Counted from the stretch's first letter, positions 17,552-26,914 are shown. The stretch is DNA of 64,000 nucleotides from Luteolibacter yonseiensis (GCF_016595465.1 NZ_JAENIK010000004.1:124001-188000), one strand, 5' to 3'. Numbers and translations: made by a program. The notes: generated by a model from the sequence alone, not told the origin.

Positions 17552-18379
17552 TCAGTTACTTGCAGGAGGAGTGACGACGGGAGCGGAGGCTGGCGTCGAA
17601 ACCGCGGCCTTCTGACCAGGCACAACACGATCACCCACAGCGAGGGTCACGTCCGAGGAGAGGGAATCAGGAACGATGCTGGCGGAGGCCGTGCCGCTTT
17701 CCACGGCGGTGACGAGCAGCTTCGCAATCACCTCGCCGTCACGGATGACATTGAGAGTGGAGTTTGCGACGACTCCGGCGTTGTTGCCGGCAGCGAGGGT
17801 GACGAAGCCCCAGTTCGGATAGATCGAACGGATGCGGGTCTGGAGGGTGGCAAGCGATTGGCCACCGGTGAAGTTTTCAAACTTGGTCTTCGCCGCGCCG
17901 ACTTCGGCACCGGAGGCGGTGTTCTGCGCGTTCAGGTCGCTGAGCTTGGCCTCGGCAACGGTGATGGACTGCTGCAGTTCCTCGACTTCGGCAAGGGTCG
18001 TCTTGAGCTTGGCGGCAAGCTGGTCGATGTCCCCGGTGTTTTTGGACTTCTCGCGGAAATCATCGAGCTTGGCCTTGTTCTCGGCAAGCTTGGCGGACTT
18101 GGTCTTGGTGACCTCTTCCAGAGCGGTGTTCGCCTTGGTTTGGGCAGCCTCCTGAGCGGTGAGCTTTTCCACGTCCGCCTCCACTTCGGTGCGCTGCGCG
18201 GGCAGCTCCTCGGTCAGCGTGGTTTTCGCGACCTTGAGTTTTACTTCCGTATCAGCAAGTGCTGTTTGCTTTTCCTTCGTTGCTGTTATTTTAGCATCGT
18301 AGGCGGTTTTGTTCTTGTTGGCAATGTAGGCCGCAAGGGCGAGGACGATTGCTGTGAGGATTCCGAAGACGTTGGCCAT
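17552..18379 (-). CDS. Membrane-anchored coiled-coil protein, paralogue B
   Basis: A 275-residue protein starts MANVFGILTAIVLALAAYIANKNK (transmembrane helix). A coiled coil follows to about residue 165, then a C-terminal domain, YPNWGFVTLAAGNNAGVVANSTLNVI, ending GDRVVPG, and an alanine- and proline-rich tail. It precedes paralogue A by 39 bases in the same operon. The start at 18379 is preferred over an in-frame ATG at 18463, since the helix normally opens the protein. No catalytic motif is visible. The role is unknown, perhaps structural in the envelope. Confidence 0.8.
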   Translation of the reverse strand: MANVFGILTAIVLALAAYIANKNKTAYDAKITATKEKQTALADTEVKLKVAKTTLTEELPAQRTEVEADVEKLTAQEAAQTKANTALEEVTKTKSAKLAENKAKLDDFREKSKNTGDIDQLAAKLKTTLAEVEELQQSITVAEAKLSDLNAQNTASGAEVGAAKTKFENFTGGQSLATLQTRIRSIYPNWGFVTLAAGNNAGVVANSTLNVIRDGEVIAKLLVTAVESGTASASIVPDSLSSDVTLAVGDRVVPGQKAAVSTPASAPVVTPPASN

Positions 18380-18532
18380 GGGGTTTTGTAGTGAGCTTTG
18401 AATTCCGTATGTGTGGAAGGACACTAGGTAGTCCGAATTGGCCTCCGCAATCTCAAATTTCACGGACTTTCAAAGTCTTCCCGACCTTGGCTTTACAAAG
18501 CACCCACATGGTAGCATCGCTTTCCCCGTCCC

Positions 18533-20272
18533 ATGAAGTCCATCCTCCGTGTCTTTTCCTACCTGCGTCACTACCCAGGCCTTGCCACTGCACAACTTAT
18601 GTGCGCCGTGGGCATGACTTTGGCGGTTTTTGTGTTCCCGAACGCCACCGGGTACGTGATCGATAAAATTATTCCAAATCCGGCCCGGCACAACGAATTT
18701 TCTTTTTGGATTTTCGTCGCGATGCTCGGTTTTTTTACAAAGGAGGGCCTGAATTCGCTCCGTATTTTCATCAACAACACGTTTGAACAAAAGGTGATCT
18801 ACGACATCCGCTCGGACCTTTATGAAAAAATCCAGCGTCTGCCCCTCCAGTGGTTCGATACACGGCGCACCGGCGACGTCATGACCCGGGTGGTGGAGGA
18901 CGTGACGAACATGGAGCGCGTGATCATCGACGGAGTGGAGCAGGGATTGATCGCCAGCCTGCAGGTGCTGGGCATCGGCATCTTCCTGTTTTATCTCAAC
19001 CCCACGGTCGCGGCGTGGGCGACGCTGCCGGTTCCGCTGCTGGCGGTGGGAGCATGGATCTATTCGACAAAGGGAAGGGACCGCTACCGCAACCAACGCG
19101 ATGCCGCATCCGACCTGAACGCACTGCTTCACGACAACATCTCCGGCGTCCGGCAGATCAAGGCCTATGCCGCGGAATCCGTTGAACATGTGAGATTCAA
19201 TCGATTTTCCGACCTGCTGCGGATCGCCTCCCTGAGGATGATGAAATGGTGGGCGATCTACTCGCCAAGCATGTCGCTCCTGCGCATGAGCGGGTATGTG
19301 CTGGTCCTCGCTTTCGGTGGCGCGGCGGCGATGGAAGGGAAACTGAGCATGGGTGATTTCACGAAATTCCTGTTGTTTCTCTCGCTGTTCTACGAGCCCA
19401 TCGACCGTCTCAATTCCCTCAACCAGATGCTTCTTTCCGGCCGGGCCGCCGCCGACCGGGTGTTTGAAATCCTCGACAGCACGGAGGAACTGAATGCCAC
19501 GGAAGGGGCCAGGCTTCCCACCCGGATCACCGGTCATGTCCGCTTTTCAAACGTTTCATTTTCCTACCAGGAACAACCGACGCTGCATTCGGTGACGCTT
19601 GAGGCCCGGCCCGGTCAAACCATCGCCTTGGTGGGATCCACAGGAGCGGGAAAAACCACCGTGCTTTCCCTCCTGGCACGTTTTTACGAGGCCACGGACG
19701 GGGAGATCACCATCGACGGAGTGAACACCGCGACCCTGGCCAAGCCATCACTCCGCGAGCAACTTGCCTATGTGACGCAGGAGCCGTTCCTCTTCAACGG
19801 CACGGTGCGTGAAAACCTGCTGCTTGCGATGCGTCATGCGACCGACACGGATCTGTGGCAGGCTCTGGAAGCCGCGCACGCGGACAAGTTCGTCAGAAAC
19901 CTGCCCGAGTTGCTGGACACGAACGTCGGCGAGCGGGGGGTGAAATTGTCCGGCGGCGAGAAGCAGCGGCTTTCCATCGCCCGCGCCCTGCTGAAGAACG
20001 CGCCGATCCTGTTGTTGGACGAGGCCACCGCCTCCGTGGATTCCGAAACGGAGCGCCAGATCCAGGACGCGCTGGACAGGCTGATGGAGAACCGCACCGC
20101 ATTTGTCATCGCGCACCGCCTTTCGACGATCCAGAACGCGGACCGGATCTACGTGCTGGAAAAGGGTCATGTCATCGAGCAGGGCACGCACGCATCCCTG
20201 CTGTCGCAAGGCGGAAAATACGCGGAACTCTGCAGGAAATCATTCCTTGCGCCGGAGGATGACAACCGCTGA
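18533..20272 (+). CDS. MsbA-like ABC exporter (fused permease and ATPase)
   Basis: The 579-residue half-transporter has six transmembrane helices in residues about 15-300, then an ATPase with Walker A GSTGAGKTT, signature LSGGEKQR, Walker B ILLLDEATA and switch His in AHRLS. Such proteins export lipids, peptides or drugs as dimers. Domain order and length fit MsbA/LmrA. It is convergent with another exporter of the same class, only 12 bases apart, but the two face each other and are probably not one operon. Confidence 0.93.
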   Translation: MKSILRVFSYLRHYPGLATAQLMCAVGMTLAVFVFPNATGYVIDKIIPNPARHNEFSFWIFVAMLGFFTKEGLNSLRIFINNTFEQKVIYDIRSDLYEKIQRLPLQWFDTRRTGDVMTRVVEDVTNMERVIIDGVEQGLIASLQVLGIGIFLFYLNPTVAAWATLPVPLLAVGAWIYSTKGRDRYRNQRDAASDLNALLHDNISGVRQIKAYAAESVEHVRFNRFSDLLRIASLRMMKWWAIYSPSMSLLRMSGYVLVLAFGGAAAMEGKLSMGDFTKFLLFLSLFYEPIDRLNSLNQMLLSGRAAADRVFEILDSTEELNATEGARLPTRITGHVRFSNVSFSYQEQPTLHSVTLEARPGQTIALVGSTGAGKTTVLSLLARFYEATDGEITIDGVNTATLAKPSLREQLAYVTQEPFLFNGTVRENLLLAMRHATDTDLWQALEAAHADKFVRNLPELLDTNVGERGVKLSGGEKQRLSIARALLKNAPILLLDEATASVDSETERQIQDALDRLMENRTAFVIAHRLSTIQNADRIYVLEKGHVIEQGTHASLLSQGGKYAELCRKSFLAPEDDNR

Positions 20273-20284
20273 CAAAGCGGCCCG

Positions 20285-22117
20285 TCACACCCCCGCACCC
20301 AGGAACTGGCTGCCGATCATCGACTGATAGATGGGGTCCGTCTCGCGCAGTGTTTCGTGATTCCCATCTCCGACGATCCGGCCTTGCTGGAAGACGAGGA
20401 TGCGGTCCGCGATGGTGATGGTGCTGTAGCGGTGGGCGATGATGAAGGTGGTCCTTCCTCTGACGAGGGCCGCCAGCGCCTGCTGGACCATCCCCTCGCT
20501 CTCGGAATCCAGCGCGCTTGTGGCCTCGTCCAGGATCAGGATGGGAGCATCCTTGAGGAAAGCCCGGGCAATGGCGATGCGCTGGCGCTGGCCGCCTGAA
20601 AGAAGATCCCCGCGCTCTCCCACCTGGGTTTCATAGCCTTCCGGAAGGCTGGAAATGAAGTCATGCGCATTCGCCCGCCGGGCGGCCTCACGCACTTCCT
20701 CGTCACTCGCACGCTCCCTGCCGATGCGGATGTTTTCGGCGATGGAACCGAGGAAAAGGGATGGCATCTGCGGCACCACGGCGATGGAGTTCCTCAGGTC
20801 TTTTTTCGCGAACCCTCGGATGTCCGTCCCGTCGAACCGGATGCTTCCCGATTGTGGATCGTAGAACCGCGGAATGAGGTGGGCGAAGGTGGATTTCCCC
20901 GCGCCGCTGGGCCCCACCAGGGCGACGACCTGACCGATGGGGATTTCCAGATTCAAATCCTTAAGCACCGGCTCCTCACCATAGGCGAAAGAGAGGTTGT
21001 CGAACCGGATCGATTTCGAGGGAGGCGTGTAGGCTTCCGGTTTCACGGGATCCAGCAGGCCTTCCGGCTCATGCAGGATGAACTCGATCCGCTCGGCGGC
21101 GGCGGCCCCCTGCTTGAGTTGGGAATGCACCATCCCCAGCTTCTTGATCGGCTCGTAGGACATGTAGAGCGCCATGCCCAAGGTGATGAAATCATCCAGC
21201 CTCATCCCGTTGTTCGCCCCGAAATAGAGTGCCGCGGCGAACCCGCAGGCCGCCACCACCTCGATGGTGGGAGAAATCGCCTGACGGTACCTTGCGACCT
21301 TCATGGTCAGCCTCAACATCTCACGCACCCGTCCGCGGAACATGCCCACCTGGCGGCCCTCCAGATTGTAGGCACGGATTTCCAAGGGGGATTGCAGGCT
21401 TTCGGAAAGTGCCGCTGTCAGGTCTCCGCCACGCTGCTGGAGACTTCTCGCGCGCACGATGAGGCGTTTCCCGGCGATGCGGATGACCATCACGCAGACC
21501 GGCACCGTCACCAGCGCGATGAGCGCGACGAAGATGCTGCGGTTCTCCATCGCGAGGTAGCCGAGGAATCCCAGCGCGGAAAGCAGCGTCGCGGGCTGCT
21601 TGATGAGATCGCTCGAGTTCTGCACGATCACCTGGCGCAGGACCTCCGTATCGCTCATCAACCTGGCCAGGAGGTCGCCGGACTTGTTTTTCTTGAAGAA
21701 CGACAGCGGCAGGTATTGCAGCTTGGTGAAAAGATCGGTGCGGATGGCCTCGACCACACGCAGGCCGGAATATTGGATCAGAATCGAGTTCGCATATCCC
21801 GCGAGGGCACGGATGGCGAAAATGACGGGGATCCAGAGGCAGGTGATGATCAACAGCTGGTTTGGAGCGATCTCCATCAGATGCAGCTTTTCCTGAATCA
21901 TCACCACCCACCATTTCTGCGCCTTCGCATTGTGGTCGGGAAACAACATTGGAAACACCACCTTGGTCATCAAGGGCAGCCCCGCACCGCTGGCGACGGC
22001 ATAGACAAGGCCGGCCAGGACTCCCATGCCGAACTGCCATCTGACAGTCAGCAGGTATTTGTAATAAGGACGAAAACGATTCACGTGAAGACAGGAAGAA
22101 TCACCGCCCGATTCCAT
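20285..22117 (-). CDS. MsbA-like ABC exporter, last gene of the VTC/DUF4956/pseudopilin operon
   Basis: The 610-residue half-transporter has an exporter-type membrane domain and an ATPase with Walker A GPSGAGKST, signature LSGGQRQR, Walker B ILILDEATS and AHRYS. The first eleven residues (MESGGDSSCLH) do not look like family sequence. A GTG at 22084 giving VNRFRPYYKYLL is the more likely start. It follows the pseudopilin gene by 27 bases (60 from the GTG). The substrate cannot be told; lipid A-like or other amphiphiles are the usual family cargo. Confidence 0.9.
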   Translation of the reverse strand: MESGGDSSCLHVNRFRPYYKYLLTVRWQFGMGVLAGLVYAVASGAGLPLMTKVVFPMLFPDHNAKAQKWWVVMIQEKLHLMEIAPNQLLIITCLWIPVIFAIRALAGYANSILIQYSGLRVVEAIRTDLFTKLQYLPLSFFKKNKSGDLLARLMSDTEVLRQVIVQNSSDLIKQPATLLSALGFLGYLAMENRSIFVALIALVTVPVCVMVIRIAGKRLIVRARSLQQRGGDLTAALSESLQSPLEIRAYNLEGRQVGMFRGRVREMLRLTMKVARYRQAISPTIEVVAACGFAAALYFGANNGMRLDDFITLGMALYMSYEPIKKLGMVHSQLKQGAAAAERIEFILHEPEGLLDPVKPEAYTPPSKSIRFDNLSFAYGEEPVLKDLNLEIPIGQVVALVGPSGAGKSTFAHLIPRFYDPQSGSIRFDGTDIRGFAKKDLRNSIAVVPQMPSLFLGSIAENIRIGRERASDEEVREAARRANAHDFISSLPEGYETQVGERGDLLSGGQRQRIAIARAFLKDAPILILDEATSALDSESEGMVQQALAALVRGRTTFIIAHRYSTITIADRILVFQQGRIVGDGNHETLRETDPIYQSMIGSQFLGAGV

Positions 22118-22144
22118 GGGGGCAAGCGCGATTCTCTCGGTAGG

Positions 22145-22900
22145 TCAGTTCGGGTTCGACTCGGATTTGAGTGTCCAGACGATGCGGGTCTGCGGGGTGA
22201 CAATGTCTCCGCTCTTGTTGAAAATTCCGGACGCGGCACAGGCTTCCGCATGACCGTCCGCGAAAACGAGGATGCCTTTTTGGTTGTGGCGGGCGACAAA
22301 CGCACGCGCGTCCGCCTTCGGCGAACCGTCGAATCCCGCCTGTCCCGTCACGGCGGGCCGTTCCTTGGGCAATCCGCGCTCGAGGAAAACCACGGTCTTT
22401 TCAGGAGCCTGGATTTGGCCGAAGCGCCCCTGCATCTGGGCCGCCCCCTCGTTTTTCTTCCGGAGCTGGCTGTTCATGCCGATGGCAAAGGCGGGTGCCT
22501 CCAATCTTGAAGGTTTCGGGGGATACTTCGCACCGGGCACCTGCAGGGGATAAGAGCTTTCGTAAAATGCCTCGGGCTTGTCCACCCCGATTTCCCCGAC
22601 TCCCGGCGCATCCATCAACTTGGGAAGCGCGTTATACCATACCTCCTGATTCTCCGGCTTCGCGGCACGGGCCCAGCCATCTCCACCCACCCCGCTCTCG
22701 TAGGGCATGGCTCCGTTTTTTTCGTTAACGTAAGTGGAAAACGCCGCCCCGAGGGCCTTCATCCTGGCCAGCGTGTTGACCTGGTGGGTCCTGGCCCTGG
22801 ATGTTTTCGTAAGGGTCACCGCAACCGCCCCCAAGGCGATGGCAACGCCCAACACGATCAGGATTTCGATTCGGGTAAATCCTCGGGAGCGTCTTTTCAT
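22145..22900 (-). CDS. Type II secretion pseudopilin-like protein with DUF1559-type tail
   Basis: A 251-residue protein begins MKRRSRGFTRIEILIVLGVAIALGAVAV. This is a type IV pilin leader with the processing site after Gly and the usual Glu five residues on (GFTRIE). Near the C-terminus RHNQKGILVFADGHAEAC carries the H-x9-DG motif of PVC-group pseudopilin proteins. It would be matured by a prepilin peptidase and inserted in the cytoplasmic membrane. Its ATG overlaps the stop of the DUF4956 gene (ATGA, 22900-22897), so the two are coupled. Confidence 0.88.
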   Translation of the reverse strand: MKRRSRGFTRIEILIVLGVAIALGAVAVTLTKTSRARTHQVNTLARMKALGAAFSTYVNEKNGAMPYESGVGGDGWARAAKPENQEVWYNALPKLMDAPGVGEIGVDKPEAFYESSYPLQVPGAKYPPKPSRLEAPAFAIGMNSQLRKKNEGAAQMQGRFGQIQAPEKTVVFLERGLPKERPAVTGQAGFDGSPKADARAFVARHNQKGILVFADGHAEACAASGIFNKSGDIVTPQTRIVWTLKSESNPN

Positions 22901-23589
22901 ACGTCCAGTTCGTTACCGGTCGGAGTCAGGACCACACGGTTGTTTCCGCAAGCGATCTGCAGACGCTCCATCAGATCGGAGACTTTCACCCCGGTTTTCA
23001 ACTGGAGGCCGTAGCGCAGTTCGGTCATCATGCCGGCTTGGGCGGAACGAACGCTGAGCAGTTCCGCCTGATCGGTGAACTCGCCCCACAATGGATTGAG
23101 GCGCTCCTCGAAGCTCATGTCGCTCGTCATCCGCAAGGTGAGGAGATGGGAAGCCTTCCTCGGGGAAAACGCGTCACTGCGGGAAATGAAGTAGAGCAGC
23201 GCTCCGACAAGCAGGGTGACGATCAGCGCCATCTCATAGAGCCGCGCCCCCACCACCATGCCCGTGGCCATGGCATAGAAAACAAACCCCAGATCCCGCG
23301 CCTGTCCGAGATTCCGGCGGAAACGGATCATCGAGAACGCCGCGAACATGCCGAAGGCGATGCCGGAGTTTCCGCTCACCACCATGATCAGGATCGTCGT
23401 GATGGTGCCGATCATGATCAGCGTCTGCACGAAATCCTGCGAGTAGCGGGTTCCCTTATAAGTGCTCCTGTAGAGCTGTGCGATGAAGAGGTTGAGGGCG
23501 AAGCTCAATAACATCGCTCCCAACACTTCCAGTGGCTGGGGCATGTCCGTATTCAAGTATTCGTCAATTGACGTCAGTATTTCATCCAT
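22897..23589 (-). CDS. DUF4956 multi-pass membrane protein
   Basis: A 230-residue protein with about four transmembrane helices in residues 20-140 and the conserved stretch FGMFAAFSMIRFRRNLGQARDLGFVFYAMATGMVVG typical of DUF4956. A soluble C-terminal domain follows. DUF4956 genes are commonly found beside VTC-domain genes, and here the VTC gene lies 22 bases upstream. The pair may form a membrane polyphosphate system, but no function of DUF4956 is proven from the sequence. The stop overlaps the start of the pseudopilin gene. Confidence 0.85.
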   Translation of the reverse strand: MDEILTSIDEYLNTDMPQPLEVLGAMLLSFALNLFIAQLYRSTYKGTRYSQDFVQTLIMIGTITTILIMVVSGNSGIAFGMFAAFSMIRFRRNLGQARDLGFVFYAMATGMVVGARLYEMALIVTLLVGALLYFISRSDAFSPRKASHLLTLRMTSDMSFEERLNPLWGEFTDQAELLSVRSAQAGMMTELRYGLQLKTGVKVSDLMERLQIACGNNRVVLTPTGNELDV

Positions 23590-23611
23590 GGGTTTTATCT
23601 ATAAAAATCGA

Positions 23612-24367
23612 TCAGATCGCGAGAGCCAGCGGCGTCCGCGTCACAGCCGGATCATAACGCTCGAGTGACAGGCAGTATTTGCTCATGCTTTGCGCCTGGA
23701 GGCAGAATTTCGCGGTGGCCTCACGCAGCCAGATGGGAACCGATCCGATGGTTTTCACCTCCACCACGGCGATTTCCCGATCCACCACCGGCAGCGGGAA
23801 GTTCCGGCAGTCCGGCTCAAGCGGCTTCAAATCAAAACGGCAGCACAATTTCGTATCGAAGGTCACCCGGATGGTCCCCTCCGGGCCGCTGTCATACGCC
23901 ATCCGGTCGTAACGCACCTGCACCACCGGACGGGCGCCGCCACGTACGATCAGGTCCTCCAGCTCCGCCACCACCCGCTGGTCCGCTTTCGAACGGTGTG
24001 CTTCGAGCAATGGGGCGGGGATGTTTCCTGAAGAAAGCTCGCGCAAGGAATCCAACGGCAACGAAGCGCGGCGCTTCACCCCATCGCTGTCCAGCTTGTG
24101 CTTGATCTCGATGAAAGCCGCGGGAGGAATCAGACCATCCGGCCGACCATAAACCCTCGCCCTCACCCGGCGGCGGTTTCCCGCGCCCCAGATCTTCTGC
24201 CAATAGCTGTGGCGGTCCGTGGTGTCGTAATACTCGGAGATGACCGGATAGCCATTCTCCGCACCTCGGTCCACCGGGATCTGCCCGGCGATGAAGTGGC
24301 GGAAATCCTCTCCTTCCTCCGCAGGCAGCAGGAATTTGAACTCTCGGCGATCTTGGGTTGCATCCAT
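23612..24367 (-). CDS. VTC domain protein, putative polyphosphate polymerase
   Basis: A 251-residue protein whose N-terminus reads DATQDRREFKFLLPAEE, followed by SEYYDTTDRHSYWQK, RRVRARVYGR, FIEIKHK and VVQVRYDRMAY, then VVEVKTIGSVPIW. This is the basic-and-acidic tunnel pattern of VTC domains, which in yeast Vtc4 build polyphosphate from ATP. The start at 24367 (MDATQDRREFKFLL) fits the family. It heads the operon VTC, DUF4956, pseudopilin, ABC exporter. A palindrome at 24415-24428 lies just upstream and may be an operator. Confidence 0.85.
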   Translation of the reverse strand: MDATQDRREFKFLLPAEEGEDFRHFIAGQIPVDRGAENGYPVISEYYDTTDRHSYWQKIWGAGNRRRVRARVYGRPDGLIPPAAFIEIKHKLDSDGVKRRASLPLDSLRELSSGNIPAPLLEAHRSKADQRVVAELEDLIVRGGARPVVQVRYDRMAYDSGPEGTIRVTFDTKLCCRFDLKPLEPDCRNFPLPVVDREIAVVEVKTIGSVPIWLREATAKFCLQAQSMSKYCLSLERYDPAVTRTPLALAI

Positions 24368-24414
24368 CGGTAGGATGCGCAACCTAGCCAGTCGGTTAGG
24401 CGCGTCGATGAAAA

Positions 24415-24428
24415 TGACAATTTTGTCA
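24415..24428. promoter_or_regulatory. Candidate operator palindrome upstream of the VTC operon
   Basis: The sequence TGACAA-TT-TTGTCA is a perfect palindrome with 6-base arms, 48 bases before the VTC start codon. It has the size of a dimeric repressor site. No matching regulator is identified in the window. Confidence 0.4.
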
Positions 24429-24653
24429 CCATTTTATAATGGATTTGGCAGAAATCATCCAAAATCGCCATCCTCCGAAAGGGTTGGTTACAAAGTTCCG
24501 TTTAATGGGATTTCTCTCTCCGCAATGGGTCCCGGAGAAGCTGAAAACAGGTGGCCATTCTGAAACTTTTCGTCGTAGGAATGCGATTGGCCGCCGCATT
24601 CATTCACACCAAAAAGCAGAGCTTTTGGACTTGTCTCCATCCTCGGGATCTTC

Positions 24654-24763
24654 CGCGGGACAGGATGTCCTTCGGAGCAGTAGCCAGAATGACGACGCCC
24701 CGCTGGTGGCCTCCGAAAGGAGCGCGTTCATTCTGAATGCCACGTGCCCAGGACATCCTGTCC
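24654..24763. repeat. REP-like nested inverted repeat
   Basis: The outer arms GGACAGGATGTCCT (24658-24671) and AGGACATCCTGTCC (24750-24763) are perfect complements over 14 bases, with five more flanking bases paired apart from one mismatch. The inner arms CAGAATGA (24685-24692) and TCATTCTG (24728-24735) are also perfect. Each outer arm is itself a near palindrome. The layout is that of a REP/MITE-like palindromic unit; no transposase is associated. Confidence 0.7.
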
Positions 24764-25080
24764 AGCGGCGGGATGAAACGTGACGCGCATGCGGCCGCTC
24801 TGATAAATCTGAAAGCACCCCACCTTGATATCAGGATGGCGCTCCTCTGACCCCCGTTTCGTCCAATCCGACACCGGGTATCGGAATTCCTCATCTCCGC
24901 TCCGGGATTCTTGGAAAGCAGGATGTCCATGAACGTCCAAAACAAAAAGCCAGAATCATGGCATTTGCGGACAACAGCGGAGAGCGACGATACCGGACCA
25001 TCCAAACCGCCGCCCCGCCGGAACTTCCTATTTTCCCTTGTCGCAAGCCGATGCGCTTGCTTGCCTGCCTGCACACTTTC

Positions 25081-25962
25081 ATGGCCGCACCCCAAAACAC
25101 CATCGCGCTGGTTTACGACTACGATCAAACCCTCAGCCCCCGCTACATGCAGGACGATGTGCTTTTCCCGGAATTCGGCATCGATCCGGCACAATTCTGG
25201 GCAAGGTGCAACACGCTCGTACATGACCAGAAATGGGATGGAGAACTCGCCTACATGAAATGCCTGCTGGACTACCTCGGCATGGACAACGTGACGAACA
25301 AACGCCTCACCGAACTCGGTGCGGGCCTGCGGTTCTTCCCCGGACTGCCCGAACTCTTCGATACCTTCCCAAAATCCGCGCTACGCCCCGAACACGAGGC
25401 GGCCGGCATCAAGATCGAGCACTACATCATTTCATCCGGCCTCAAGGCCTTGCTCGACGGATCACGGCTGCAGCCCCACGTGAAAGCCATGTTCGGCTGC
25501 GAATTCGGCGAAACCGCCGATGGACGCATCAGCTTTCCCAAGCGGGTCATCTCGCACACCACCAAGACCCAGTTCCTCTTCCGCATCAACAAGGGCATGC
25601 TCGGCTACGATCAGGACGTGAACGATCACATGCCTGCCGAACAACGGCCCATCCCGTTCGAAAACATGGTCTATGTCGGCGACGGTCCGACCGATGTTCC
25701 CTGCTTCACCGTCATGGCCAGAAACGGCGGCCAAGGCATCGCCGTATACAACCCCGAGGACGCCACGGGCAGATCCTTCCGGAAATGCTTCCAACTCTCC
25801 ACCCACGCCGGCCGCGTCAAGCACATCGCCCCCGCCGACTACCGCCAGGGCTCCCACCTCTGGCTCCTGCTCCAGGAAATGGTCACCGAAACCGCCGACC
25901 GCATCCTCCGGAGAAGGAGCGAGGAACGCGAAAACGCCACCGTGGCGGCTCCGACGTTCTAA
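25081..25962 (+). CDS. HAD superfamily hydrolase
   Basis: A 293-residue protein begins [20 protein letters not shown]. The HAD motif I is DYDQT (nucleophile Asp and general acid Asp), motif II lies in HYIISSGLK, and motif IV is [13 protein letters not shown] with the metal-binding aspartates. Substrate and product are unknown; most family members are phosphatases. The start at 25081 is preferred to an in-frame ATG at 24958, because the extra 41 residues are not family-like and overlap repeat-rich DNA. No signal peptide is seen, so it is cytoplasmic. Confidence 0.88.
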   Translation: MAAPQNTIALVYDYDQTLSPRYMQDDVLFPEFGIDPAQFWARCNTLVHDQKWDGELAYMKCLLDYLGMDNVTNKRLTELGAGLRFFPGLPELFDTFPKSALRPEHEAAGIKIEHYIISSGLKALLDGSRLQPHVKAMFGCEFGETADGRISFPKRVISHTTKTQFLFRINKGMLGYDQDVNDHMPAEQRPIPFENMVYVGDGPTDVPCFTVMARNGGQGIAVYNPEDATGRSFRKCFQLSTHAGRVKHIAPADYRQGSHLWLLLQEMVTETADRILRRRSEERENATVAAPTF

Positions 25963-26183
25963 CAACCAATATTCCTGGGAATCGGATCCTGGCCTGGAAG
26001 GGCAACATTTGATTGATTCTTCATCCCGTCACGGATCAGCAGTCATGGGGACACGTCCGACTGTCAGCCTCGGTGTTACGATCCACCATGTGAGCGCCTA
26101 GCGGAACTTTTTACCCCCCGACACATTGAGCAGGCGTCCGAATCTCCCTCACGGGATTGAATCTGGACGAGCATGCCTGTTTC

Positions 26184-26214
26184 AAAAAAAAGAGGCGGGC
26201 AAATGCCCGCCTCT
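26184..26214 (-). terminator. Rho-independent terminator of the PEP-CTERM gene
   Basis: The perfect 11-bp arms AGAGGCGGGCA (26191-26201) and TGCCCGCCTCT (26204-26214) enclose a 2-base loop. On the minus strand they are followed by seven T (complement of 26184-26190). The hairpin ends about 20 bases after the stop of the gene at 26237. Confidence 0.92.
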
Positions 26215-26236
26215 TAGGAAACGATAGACCTCAATC

Positions 26237-26914
26237 TCAGTTGCGGCGGCGGCGAAGCAAGCCGAGCGCACCAATCGCGCCGAGAGCGAGCGCGGAAGGC
26301 TCGGGAACTCCCAAGACATAATCCATGGTCTTAGGTGCGTCCGGACCATCAAAGATTGCGGCATAGGAGAAGGTACCATCAGCGCCTGGCAGCTTGTTAG
26401 CTGTCGTGGTGTTCGCCAAGCCCACGTTGGTGGCAGGCGGAACGAAGATACCATACTTCAAACCATCGGTTGTCGCAGTTGGACGTGTGGTGGTATCGAA
26501 CCAGATGATCGCATAGCTCTGACCAAAGGCCACAGGAGAATTGATGTTCATGTTGCCCATCGTGAGGATCCGGTTCATTCCAGCAGGAGTCTCGTCAGCC
26601 GTAGTGGTTGTGGTCACCATATTGGCACTGGCAATGAAGAGACGATCATCGCTCGCCAATCCATTGGAAACGGTCAGGGTCAATGCATTGGTCGTAGCAG
26701 CCAAGCTGAAGCCCGGATCATAATTGCCTCCAGCAAAACCGTTGCCTTGCGTATCGACAAGAATACCCCACACCATGCCGGTTGTGTTATTTCCAGCACC
26801 ATTCAGGAAGTTTGTGAGAACATTGTTGGTGTCCGAGAATTGCAGTGAGACGGCACCGTTTGCGGCACTGCACAATAATGTTGCAGCGGTTGCGACTGTC
26901 AGTATTTTTTTCAT
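26237..26914 (-). CDS. PEP-CTERM sorting domain protein
   Basis: A 225-residue exported protein with a signal peptide (MKKILTVATAATLLCSAANGA). Its C-terminus is the sorting signal VPEPSALALGAIGALGLLRRRRN: the VPEP motif, a hydrophobic helix and arginines. Such tails are cleaved by exosortases. The body is rich in Thr, Asn and Ala, with no enzyme motif. It lies 45 bases downstream of the TIGR02597 gene and ends at a strong terminator, so the two probably share a transcript. Third-codon bases are less GC-rich than in the flanking genes. Confidence 0.92.
   Translation of the reverse strand: MKKILTVATAATLLCSAANGAVSLQFSDTNNVLTNFLNGAGNNTTGMVWGILVDTQGNGFAGGNYDPGFSLAATTNALTLTVSNGLASDDRLFIASANMVTTTTTADETPAGMNRILTMGNMNINSPVAFGQSYAIIWFDTTTRPTATTDGLKYGIFVPPATNVGLANTTTANKLPGADGTFSYAAIFDGPDAPKTMDYVLGVPEPSALALGAIGALGLLRRRRN

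Larger units (their letters stand above)
24368..25080. other. Intergenic region with palindromic repeats, no gene seen
   Basis: No convincing coding sequence was found in these 713 bases between the divergent VTC and HAD genes. The left part holds the small palindrome at 24415-24428. The middle holds a nested inverted repeat at 24658-24763 and a further copy of its core at 24919-24928. Short open frames here have no start context or protein-like composition. Confidence 0.6.

Noticed and set aside
24439..24783. 114-residue open frame in the intergenic repeat region
   Set aside because: Composition is low complexity from the palindromic repeats, and no ribosome-binding site or known domain is seen.
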